A DNA stretch of 64,000 nt. It comes from Niastella sp. OAS944 (lineage in GTDB: Bacteria > Bacteroidota > Bacteroidia > Chitinophagales > Chitinophagaceae). Positions 8,896 to 15,960 of this stretch are shown here, piece by piece. A program made the translations under genes and the position numbers. Each line of letters begins with the position of its first letter. The stretch's first letter is position 1. The DNA lies in contig JANUBW010000007.1 in NCBI GenBank assembly GCA_024809215.1, positions 124,001-188,000 on the forward strand, read 5' to 3'. The notes beneath the pieces were generated by a model that was not told the origin of the DNA, made no database searches, and saw only the letters and a program-made list of their open reading frames with translations.

Positions 8896-10326
8896 TTATA
8901 TTGCCTTACTATATTGAGGATTTTTACTTGTTGATTCTTTTCTCAATAAGTGCAAATCAAACGCCTTACAAATATTACGCAAAAAGTGCCTGCCTCGCTC
9001 TGTTACCTGTAGTCTTTTTTCATCCCAGGTTATTAGTTCATCTGCTTCTAACAAAGCCAATTCAGGAAACGTATATTGCTTTAACAACGGCATATGCTCA
9101 GCATGAAAAGTAGTGGTTCCTCTACAAATTACATCGAGGATGTAAGCCTTGAAAGCTTCATCTTCCTGTGTAAGAAAATATCCTTTTGTTACAGGAACAA
9201 TAAGTGAAGAGTGTGAGTCACCACCAACATAGTGACCCACACTTTGTGATTGAAGGATCGGGTTAGGAGATGTTAAGCTTTTATAATAATCGTGCAAGGT
9301 TTTATGGTTTTGTGCAAAGGCAATGCCTGCATCGCTGATGGCCGAAACACCGAGGCCAAGCAGTAAACCGCTGTGTTGGGTAGTGTACCCCATAAAGTTG
9401 CGGTGCATGGTGCCTTGTTGCCAGGCGGTATGCAAGGCATCGCCCGGTAAAGCAAAATGGTCCATGCCAATGTCGCTATAACCATGGTCAATAAACAGCC
9501 TGCGCCCGGTTTCATACAGTTGCATTTTTAGTTCGGCACCCGGCAGGTCATTCTCATCGAACAAGCGCTGGCCGCGGCTTGTCCAGGGAACATGTGCATA
9601 GCTATAAAATGCAACCCGATCGGGTTTCAATTGCAGTGATTGCAGAATACTTTTCTCTATTGATGAAAGGGTTTGTAACGGCAAGCCATATATGAGATCG
9701 AAATTAACAGCCGTGAAACCAATAGCTCGCGCTTGTTCGGTTACCCGTTGTACATTTTCAAAAGGTTGAATACGGTTAATTATGCGTTGTACAGTTGGGT
9801 CGTTATCCTGCACACCAAAACTAATACGCCTAAAACTCAATTGAAACAGGCTTTCCATATGTTGTTTGGTGGTATTGTTTGGATGGCCTTCGATACTGAA
9901 TTCATGGTCGGGATGAATGATGGCGTCGTTGGTAATGGCTTTGATGAGTTTTTCAAGATTGGCAGGCGAAAAGAAAGTAGGAGTGCCGCCGCCGAGGTGC
10001 ATTTCCCTAATGACGGGCGCTTCGGTCATTAATTGGCGATATAACTTCCATTCGGTAATTATAGCATGCAGGTACTCGTCTTCAATACTATGATTGGTAG
10101 TTATTTTCTTATTGCATCCACAGTAGGTGCATAGCGATTCGCAAAACGGCAGGTGTAAATAAAGACTAATGCCTTTGCGCCGGTTCTGCTCATTAAATTG
10201 TTGTTGAAATACCGAAGTCCATTGTGAAGCATCTATATGTTCATTCCAGCAGGGAACCGTTGGGTAGCTTGTATAACGGGGAACAGGAACATTGTATTTA
10301 TGAAGCAAAACCGGGTCGATAGTCAT
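8896..10326 (-). CDS. hemN: Oxygen-independent coproporphyrinogen III dehydrogenase (radical SAM)
   Basis: Radical-SAM enzyme doing the HemF reaction without oxygen. Cys62, Cys66 and Cys69 form the CxxxCxxC cluster-binding motif in CESLCTYCGC, with the extra Cys71 seen in true HemN. MHLGGGTPTFFS and FSIEGHPNNTT blocks follow, and the C-terminus has the HemN domain. At 476 residues it is slightly longer than E. coli HemN (about 457). A perfect promoter box lies just upstream at 10343-10350. HemW-like paralogues lack the fourth cysteine and the N-terminal PRYTSYPT block, both seen here. Confidence 0.95.
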   Translation of the reverse strand: MTIDPVLLHKYNVPVPRYTSYPTVPCWNEHIDASQWTSVFQQQFNEQNRRKGISLYLHLPFCESLCTYCGCNKKITTNHSIEDEYLHAIITEWKLYRQLMTEAPVIREMHLGGGTPTFFSPANLEKLIKAITNDAIIHPDHEFSIEGHPNNTTKQHMESLFQLSFRRISFGVQDNDPTVQRIINRIQPFENVQRVTEQARAIGFTAVNFDLIYGLPLQTLSSIEKSILQSLQLKPDRVAFYSYAHVPWTSRGQRLFDENDLPGAELKMQLYETGRRLFIDHGYSDIGMDHFALPGDALHTAWQQGTMHRNFMGYTTQHSGLLLGLGVSAISDAGIAFAQNHKTLHDYYKSLTSPNPILQSQSVGHYVGGDSHSSLIVPVTKGYFLTQEDEAFKAYILDVICRGTTTFHAEHMPLLKQYTFPELALLEADELITWDEKRLQVTERGRHFLRNICKAFDLHLLRKESTSKNPQYSKAI

Positions 10327-10342
10327 ATGAAAGATGTTGACG

Positions 10343-10350
10343 CAAAACTA
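10343..10350 (-). promoter_or_regulatory. -7 promoter box for hemN
   Basis: Reverse-strand TAGTTTTG, exact match, 17 bases before the hemN ATG. Predicted leader about 10 bases. Confidence 0.65.
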
Positions 10351-10421
10351 CCGGCGGAGTATTATGTAGCAGATGACGGGCTTTATAATGCAGTATGATT
10401 TTCATCAGGCAGGGGCATAAA

Positions 10422-10445
10422 AAAACCTCCCGTGGCGGAGGTTTT
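10422..10445. terminator. Terminator-like hairpin upstream of hemN
   Basis: AAAACCTCC/GGAGGTTTT with a 6-base loop, A-run on one side and T-run on the other, so it could work on either strand. No gene on either side obviously needs it; it may end a minus-strand transcript from the hairpin-rich DNA at 10446-10680. Confidence 0.5.
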
Positions 10446-10590
10446 ACAAAAGGGTCACCAATGTCTTTCGCTTCCCGAAAACGGGGGTTGTTCGTAGGCA
10501 TGCACAGCCCTGGATTGGTTTTTCCACAGGCATTACCAGAGATTAAAAACGGGAAGGTAACGGATTACAAAAAGGTGTAAAAAAGAAAAA

Positions 10591-10646
10591 CCTTTCCTTT
10601 GTTTTAGAATTTTAAAGGAAAGGGGAGCAGGACTACTCCCCTTTTT
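10591..10646 (+). promoter_or_regulatory. Two overlapping, mutually exclusive hairpins (attenuator-like)
   Basis: Hairpin A: CCTTTCCTTT (10591-10600) with AAAGGAAAGG (10614-10623). Hairpin B: AAAGGGGAG (10619-10627) with CTCCCCTTT (10636-10644), followed by T's. They share bases 10619-10623, so only one can form at a time, as in antiterminator/terminator switches. No clear gene follows; the nearest frame (68 codons) is 219 bases on. No promoter box was found upstream. Confidence 0.4.
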
Positions 10647-10735
10647 AACCCCTAAACCCTAAACCGTAGAAAAGGTTTTCCATATAATGAGGTAACAAAT
10701 GTCGTTTTCAAAAGAACTCCCTGCGAGGCGGCACT

Positions 10736-10802
10736 TTTAGGTGTGTGACAGGGACTAATACTTAGAAAATATCGTACCAAAAATCAGTTAGTCACACCTA
10801 AA
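10736..10802. repeat. Inverted repeat in gene-free DNA
   Basis: TTTAGGTGTGTGAC (10736-10749) and GTCACACCTAAA (10791-10802) pair with a two-base bulge around a 41-base centre. The ends look like terminal inverted repeats of a very small element or a stem of an RNA; no direct target repeat was seen. Confidence 0.45.
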
Positions 10803-10864
10803 TTTCTTCTCTAATTTATCAACATTCATCTATTGCAAAGAGCACAGAAATAGTTCCAGAAATT

Positions 10865-11071
10865 ATGCCAAAAGCCAGAAATGTGGATAAACCCGGCTTA
10901 AAATGGAGCTATTCATTAAAAATCAATCAAAGAACTGGCATTATACCCAAACAAGTTCTAATGCATGGGCCTGGCTATGTATATAACCGAACAGTCGATA
11001 AAGACCTTAAGAAATTTGAGCAGGTTATTTTCATGCATCATAGTGACCTATGTTTAAACGATGAAAGGTGA
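10865..11071 (+). CDS. Possible small hypothetical protein (weak)
   Basis: An open frame of 68 codons in an otherwise gene-free kilobase. The product is basic, with no signal peptide or recognised domain. Its stop codon lies at the very edge of a GTGAGTG/GTGAATG word-repeat tract that starts at about 11069. I do not recognise it and cannot exclude a chance frame or a decayed gene fragment. No promoter box was seen directly upstream, though two overlapping hairpins at 10591-10646 precede it. Confidence 0.2.
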   Translation: MPKARNVDKPGLKWSYSLKINQRTGIIPKQVLMHGPGYVYNRTVDKDLKKFEQVIFMHHSDLCLNDER

Positions 11072-11395
11072 GTGGTGAATGGTGAATAGTCAATGGTGAA
11101 TGGTGAGTGGTGAGTGGGTTTACGAAGGTTGAGCCTCGCCATTTGGCCCGGCAATCATGAATCGGCAATAAACCCGCATCGAGAATCGGGGTTTGCATGC
11201 AGTCAGGAACTAACTAACTGAACAACTGAACAACTCAATAACCGGCAACTAAGAACTGAGAACTATGAACCATGAACTGAAGCTTTAACCGGAAACCTGC
11301 ATCCCTGTAACCGGTACAGATTTTAAGGTTATAGGGGCCTTATACCCGGTAACTGACTCCCCGGCAACCGGTAACTTTTCAGTACCTTTGCACAA
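11069..11395. repeat. Mixed word-repeat tract upstream of ileS
   Basis: In order: GTGAGTG/GTGAATG words (11069-11116), a GAGCCTCGCC block, CGGCAATC words, ACTAACTGAACAACTG words, AAGAACTGAGAACTATGAAC words, then GGTAACCGG-type words that end at the ileS promoter box. Several vocabularies lie side by side here, as if many elements were inserted or grown in one place. Confidence 0.65.
11383..11390 (+). promoter_or_regulatory. -7 promoter box for ileS-dksA
   Basis: TACCTTTG, exact match, directly after a GGTAACC-type word repeat. It gives ileS an unusually long leader for this window (about 87 bases), which contains the nested hairpin at 11401-11446. Confidence 0.65.
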
Positions 11396-11400
11396 TTTTC

Positions 11401-11446
11401 GGGCTGCGGAATTACCTGTACTTCAGGTAATTTTGTAAGGAAGCCC
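11401..11446 (+). promoter_or_regulatory. Nested hairpin in the ileS leader
   Basis: Outer arms GGGCT (11401-11405) and AGCCC (11442-11446) enclose a 9-bp stem AATTACCTG/CAGGTAATT with a 5-base loop (11410-11432). It lies just after the predicted transcription start. There is no T-run, so it is not a terminator; a stability or regulatory role in ileS-dksA expression is possible. It has none of the T-box features known from Firmicutes. Confidence 0.45.
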
Positions 11447-11482
11447 AAATAAAAGTGTTTAAACAGATTTACCGGGAAATAT

Positions 11483-14400
11483 ATGGCAGTTAACTACAGA
11501 GAGTTCCAGAAATTGAATTTACCTGTTATAGAACAGGAAATATTAGCTAAATGGAGTGAAAACCAGGCATTTGAGAAGAGTGTATCGCTTCGTAACGATG
11601 CCCCTTCCTTTGTGTTTTACGAAGGGCCGCCAAGCGCCAACGGAATGCCGGGCATTCACCACGTTATTAGCCGCACATTAAAAGACCTCGTTTGCCGCTA
11701 TAAAACCATGCGCGGCTTTCAGGTAAGCCGCAAGGCCGGTTGGGATACCCATGGTCTGCCCATTGAGTTAGGTGTTGAAAAAGAACTGGGAATTACCAAA
11801 GAAGATATAGGCAAAAAGATCACTGTTGAAGAATATAACCGCAAGTGCCGTGAGGCCGTAATGCGGTACAAAGACAAATGGGACGATATTACCAAAAAAA
11901 TGGGCTATTGGGTTGACCTGAACGATCCTTATATCACCTTCGATAACAATTATATAGAAACCCTTTGGTACCTGCTGAGCAAGATGTACGAAAAGGGACT
12001 GCTGTATGAAAGCGTAAGCATTCAGCCTTACTCACCGGCCGCAGGTACCGGTCTTAGCTCACACGAGCTGAACCAGCCTGGTTGCTATAAAATGGTAAAA
12101 GATACCAGCGCCGTTGTAATGTTCAAAGCAGTGAAGGATGAAAAATCAAAATTCCTGTTTGATGCTGCCAACGGTGAGCTGTTCTTTATGGCATGGACAA
12201 CAACTCCCTGGACCCTGCCTTCGAACCTGGGCTTAACAGTAGGAGGGCGCATAACCTATGTACTGGTACAAACCTTTAACCCATACACGCATTTACCAAT
12301 AAATGTAGTTCTGGCAAAAGACCTGTTGGGTAAATACTTTAAGCCCGAGAACGAAAATACCGGGTTTGAAGAATACAACGAAGGGGTTAAAACATTGCCC
12401 TGGCGAATACTTGCAGAGTTTAAAGGGTCGCAGCTGGAAGGTTGCCGTTATGAGCAGTTGCTGCCTTTTGAAGCAAATACTGCTGAAAAAAGTGGTGGCG
12501 ATCCATTTAGAGTGTTGTTAGGCGAATTCGTAACTACCGAAGATGGTACCGGAATTGTGCATACGGCCCCGGCTTTTGGTGCAGATGACTATAGAGTAGG
12601 TCAGAAATATGGCATCGGTATATTAACATTGGTTGACCGCCAGGGTAAATTCGTAGAAGGTGTAGGCGAGTTCAGCAACCGCTATGTAAAGAACTATAAA
12701 GACGAAAAAGATTATGTTGATGTTAACGTAGACATCAGCGTTAAGCTGAAGAAAGAGAACCGCGCCTTTAAGGTTGAAAAATATGAGCATAATTATCCAC
12801 ACTGTTGGCGTACCGATAAACCTGTGTTATACTATCCGTTAGATGCCTGGTTTATAAAAACAACCGCTGTTAAAGATAAACTGGTTGCCCTGAACAAGAC
12901 CATCAACTGGAAGCCTAAATCAACCGGCGAAGGACGCTTTGGTAACTGGCTTGAGAATATGGTTGACTGGAACCTGAGCCGTAGCCGCTTTTGGGGCACT
13001 GCCTTACCTATTTGGAAAACCGAAGATGGTAATGAAGAAAAATGCATTGGCTCTGTTCCGCAATTAAAAGAAGAAGCAGCTAAGGCTGATAAAGCCCTGG
13101 GCACCAATAATGCTAAGATCATGAACGATCTCGATCTGCATAAACCTTATGTAGATGATATCGTGCTGGTTAGTAATTCGGGCAAACCCATGAAGCGGGT
13201 GCCCGACCTTATTGACGTTTGGTTCGACAGCGGCGCCATGCCTTATGCCCAATGGGGCCTCGATCATGAGAAATTAGCCGCCGGCGATCCGTTCCCTTTC
13301 AAGCAACCGTTCAATAAAAACTATCCGGCTGATTTTATTGCCGAAGGGGTCGATCAAACCCGTGGCTGGTTCTACACCCTGCATGCAATAGCTGGTCTGT
13401 TATTTGATTCTGTAGCATATAAGACCTGCGTATCGAACGGACTGGTTCTTGATAAGAATGGTAATAAGATGAGTAAGCGCCTGGGCAACGTGGTAGATCC
13501 GTTTAAGACCATTGAGCAGTACGGCGCTGATGCTACCCGGTGGTACCTCATTACCAATGCCTCGCCCTGGGAGAACATGAAGTTCGACCTGGAAGGCATT
13601 AAGGAAGTACAACGCAAGTTCTTCGGCACCTTATACAACACCTATCAGTTCTTTGCATTGTATGCAAATGTTGATGGGTTCTCCTTTAAAGAAGCGTACA
13701 TACCGCTGGAACAACGGCCCGAAATTGACCGCTGGATCCTTTCTTCTTTAAATACCCTTATTAAAAAGGTTACGGAGTATATGGACGATTACGAGCCAAC
13801 ACAGGCTGGTAGGGCCATAGAAGAGTTTATGGATGAGCATCTTAGTAACTGGTATGTACGGTTGTGCCGCCGCCGGTTCTGGAAAGGGGAGTACGAGCAT
13901 GATAAAGTGTGCGCTTACCAAACCCTGTACGAGTGCCTGGAAACCGTGTTAAAGCTGATGGCGCCTATTTCACCCTTCTTCAGCGATGCATTGTTCCAAA
14001 ACCTGAACGCAGTAACCGGCAGGCATAAGGTAGAATCGGTACACCATGATAACTATCCCGTTGCCAATACAAATGCCATCGATACCGAACTGGAAGAAAG
14101 GATGCGACTGGCCCAGGATGCATCGTCGCTTGTGTTGAGTTTACGCAAGAAGGTGAACATAAAAGTTCGTCAGCCATTGCAAAAAGTGCTGGTGCCTGTG
14201 TTGGATAAACACATGAAAGCGCAGGTAGAACTGGTTGCAGACCTTATAAAAAGCGAGGTGAACGTAAAAGAGATCGAGTATTTGACAGAGGATAACGGTT
14301 TTATTAAAAAGAAGATAAAACCCAATTATACTATGTTGGGTAAGAAATTGGGGGGCAAAATGAAAGCAGTAGCCGCAGCTTTGACAGCATTTACCCAGGA

Positions 14401-14830
14401 AGACATATCTAAATTGGAAAAAGATGGCAGTATTTCATTGAATATTGAGAACGAACCCTTAATATTACAGACTAATGAAGTAGAGATCACCAGTGAAGAT
14501 ATCCCCGGGTGGATGGTGGCCAATAAAGATGTTCTCACCGTGGCTTTGGATGTAACCGTCACCCCAGAACTGGTCAGCGAAGGAAATGCCCGCGAACTGG
14601 TTAACCGTATCCAGAAAATCCGCAAAGACAGTGGGTTTGAGCTCACTGATCGAATACTGGTTAAGGTAACCGAACACCAGGAGTTAAACCAATCGATCGC
14701 CCAATTTAATAATTATATTTGTACAGAAGTTTTGGCAGATAAAATTGAACTTGTACCTGAATTACCAGATGGCATTGAAATTGAAGTGAACGATATTCCA
14801 TTAAAAGTGTTCGTTACAAAAAAAGCGTAA
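11483..14830 (+). CDS. ileS: Isoleucyl-tRNA synthetase
   Basis: Charges tRNA-Ile with isoleucine. The class I ATP-binding motifs are present: the HIGH-type GIHHV at residues 57-61 and KMSKR at 662-666. An editing domain lies between them, and an anticodon-binding region follows. At 1115 residues it is longer than the roughly 940 residues of E. coli-type IleS, and I see no C-terminal CxxC zinc finger. This suggests the eukaryote-like type 2 (IleS2) form often linked to natural mupirocin tolerance; that is inference. A structured leader with its own promoter lies upstream, and dksA-like starts 4 bases after the stop. Confidence 0.97.
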   Translation: MAVNYREFQKLNLPVIEQEILAKWSENQAFEKSVSLRNDAPSFVFYEGPPSANGMPGIHHVISRTLKDLVCRYKTMRGFQVSRKAGWDTHGLPIELGVEKELGITKEDIGKKITVEEYNRKCREAVMRYKDKWDDITKKMGYWVDLNDPYITFDNNYIETLWYLLSKMYEKGLLYESVSIQPYSPAAGTGLSSHELNQPGCYKMVKDTSAVVMFKAVKDEKSKFLFDAANGELFFMAWTTTPWTLPSNLGLTVGGRITYVLVQTFNPYTHLPINVVLAKDLLGKYFKPENENTGFEEYNEGVKTLPWRILAEFKGSQLEGCRYEQLLPFEANTAEKSGGDPFRVLLGEFVTTEDGTGIVHTAPAFGADDYRVGQKYGIGILTLVDRQGKFVEGVGEFSNRYVKNYKDEKDYVDVNVDISVKLKKENRAFKVEKYEHNYPHCWRTDKPVLYYPLDAWFIKTTAVKDKLVALNKTINWKPKSTGEGRFGNWLENMVDWNLSRSRFWGTALPIWKTEDGNEEKCIGSVPQLKEEAAKADKALGTNNAKIMNDLDLHKPYVDDIVLVSNSGKPMKRVPDLIDVWFDSGAMPYAQWGLDHEKLAAGDPFPFKQPFNKNYPADFIAEGVDQTRGWFYTLHAIAGLLFDSVAYKTCVSNGLVLDKNGNKMSKRLGNVVDPFKTIEQYGADATRWYLITNASPWENMKFDLEGIKEVQRKFFGTLYNTYQFFALYANVDGFSFKEAYIPLEQRPEIDRWILSSLNTLIKKVTEYMDDYEPTQAGRAIEEFMDEHLSNWYVRLCRRRFWKGEYEHDKVCAYQTLYECLETVLKLMAPISPFFSDALFQNLNAVTGRHKVESVHHDNYPVANTNAIDTELEERMRLAQDASSLVLSLRKKVNIKVRQPLQKVLVPVLDKHMKAQVELVADLIKSEVNVKEIEYLTEDNGFIKKKIKPNYTMLGKKLGGKMKAVAAALTAFTQEDISKLEKDGSISLNIENEPLILQTNEVEITSEDIPGWMVANKDVLTVALDVTVTPELVSEGNARELVNRIQKIRKDSGFELTDRILVKVTEHQELNQSIAQFNNYICTEVLADKIELVPELPDGIEIEVNDIPLKVFVTKKA

Positions 14831-14834
14831 ATGT

Positions 14835-15728
14835 ATGGCAACCAAGAAAAAGGCGGCCAAGCCAGCAAAAAAAACGATTGCCCCAAAAAGGCCAGCCCGA
14901 CCGGCAGGCGGGGCAGCCAAACCTGCTGCTAAAAAAGTAGTTGCTAAAAAAGAGGTTAAACCTGCTGCAAAAAAGGCAGTTAAACCACCTGTTGAAAAGA
15001 AGGCCCCGGTTAAACCCCAGCCTGTTGCTCATCACCAGGAGGTTGCCAAGGCACATGCAAAACCTTCTTCTCACACAGCTACCGTCGCCAAACAAGTTGC
15101 CAAACCAGTTGAAATAAAAGAAGTTAAAGAGGTAAAGAAAACAGTGGAGGCGCATGTAAAGGTTGAAAAACCGGAAGTAAAGGTAGAAACCAAGAAACCG
15201 GAAACCGTTATACCACCGCCGCCACCTAAAAAACCTGACCCTCCTAAACCGGTAAAGGTCGTAATACCGGAAATTAAGACTAAAACATCGCGCAGATACG
15301 AACCGGAATTCACGAAATCAGTATTAGATCAACCAGAAAACATTCAAACAGGACCAACCATGAGATATAGTGATGCCGAACTAAGCGAGTTCAAAGAACT
15401 GATCTTGAAAAAAGCAGAACAAGCTAAAAAAGAGCTTACATATTTACAGGGTTTAATAACCCGCAAAGATGAAATGGGAGGCGATGAAAACGAAAATCGC
15501 TACATGACCATGGAAGATGGCAGCATGAGTATGGAAAGGGAGCAGTTGGCTCAAATGGCCAGCCGCCAGATCAACTACATTGATCACCTTGAAAAAGCTT
15601 TAATGCGCATCGAGAACAAAACGTACGGTATTTGCCGTGTAACCGGAAAGCTTATTGACAAAGCCAGGTTACGCGCCGTTCCGCACGCGACCTTGAGTAT
15701 CGAGGCCAAGCAAATGATGAACAAGTAA
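14835..15728 (+). CDS. DksA/TraR-family protein with long Lys/Ala/Pro-rich N-terminal tail
   Basis: Two-part protein of 297 residues. Residues 1 to about 155 are low complexity, rich in Lys, Ala, Pro and Val (AKPAKK, KPAAKKA), and resemble histone H1-like tails. From about 175 onward it is a DksA-like domain: a long helical hairpin (YSDAELSEFKELILKKAEQ) and the C-terminal YGICRVTGKLIDKARLRAVP. Only one cysteine remains of the four-cysteine zinc site, as in other Bacteroidota members I know. A role in RNA polymerase binding is inferred; the tail could bind nucleic acid. It starts 4 bases after ileS and is followed by a strong terminator. Confidence 0.88.
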   Translation: MATKKKAAKPAKKTIAPKRPARPAGGAAKPAAKKVVAKKEVKPAAKKAVKPPVEKKAPVKPQPVAHHQEVAKAHAKPSSHTATVAKQVAKPVEIKEVKEVKKTVEAHVKVEKPEVKVETKKPETVIPPPPPKKPDPPKPVKVVIPEIKTKTSRRYEPEFTKSVLDQPENIQTGPTMRYSDAELSEFKELILKKAEQAKKELTYLQGLITRKDEMGGDENENRYMTMEDGSMSMEREQLAQMASRQINYIDHLEKALMRIENKTYGICRVTGKLIDKARLRAVPHATLSIEAKQMMNK

Positions 15729-15805
15729 GCAGAGCTTGCATACATAGTCGGTTGGTTATCATTCTGCTTGTAGTGGAAATGGAGTACTATGCCGGTTAAA
15801 TAATT

Positions 15806-15847
15806 AAATAGTAAAGCCCTTCGGTATTCCGGAGGGCTTTACTATTT
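15806..15847. terminator. Terminator after the dksA-like gene
   Basis: A perfect 15-bp stem from AAATAGTAAAGCCCT to AGGGCTTTACTATTT with a 12-base loop, A/T-rich at its base, so active on both strands for the convergent dksA-like and peptidase genes. Confidence 0.85.
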
Positions 15848-15856
15848 AATGAAAAT

Positions 15857-15934
15857 GATGTAAGAAGTAAGAGGTAGGAAGTAGGACGTTCGCGAATTTC
15901 TTATCTCTTACATCATACTTCCTACTTCATATCG
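15857..15934. repeat. Word-type palindrome, AAGTAGGA, dksA-like/peptidase spacer
   Basis: Left arm of GTAAGAAGTAAGAGGTAGGA words (15857-15886), TTCGCGAA core (15889-15896), right arm of TACATCATACTTCCTACTTC (15910-15934). Confidence 0.75.
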
Positions 15935-15960
15935 TTAGGACCAAAAGGTTCGTCTTTAAG

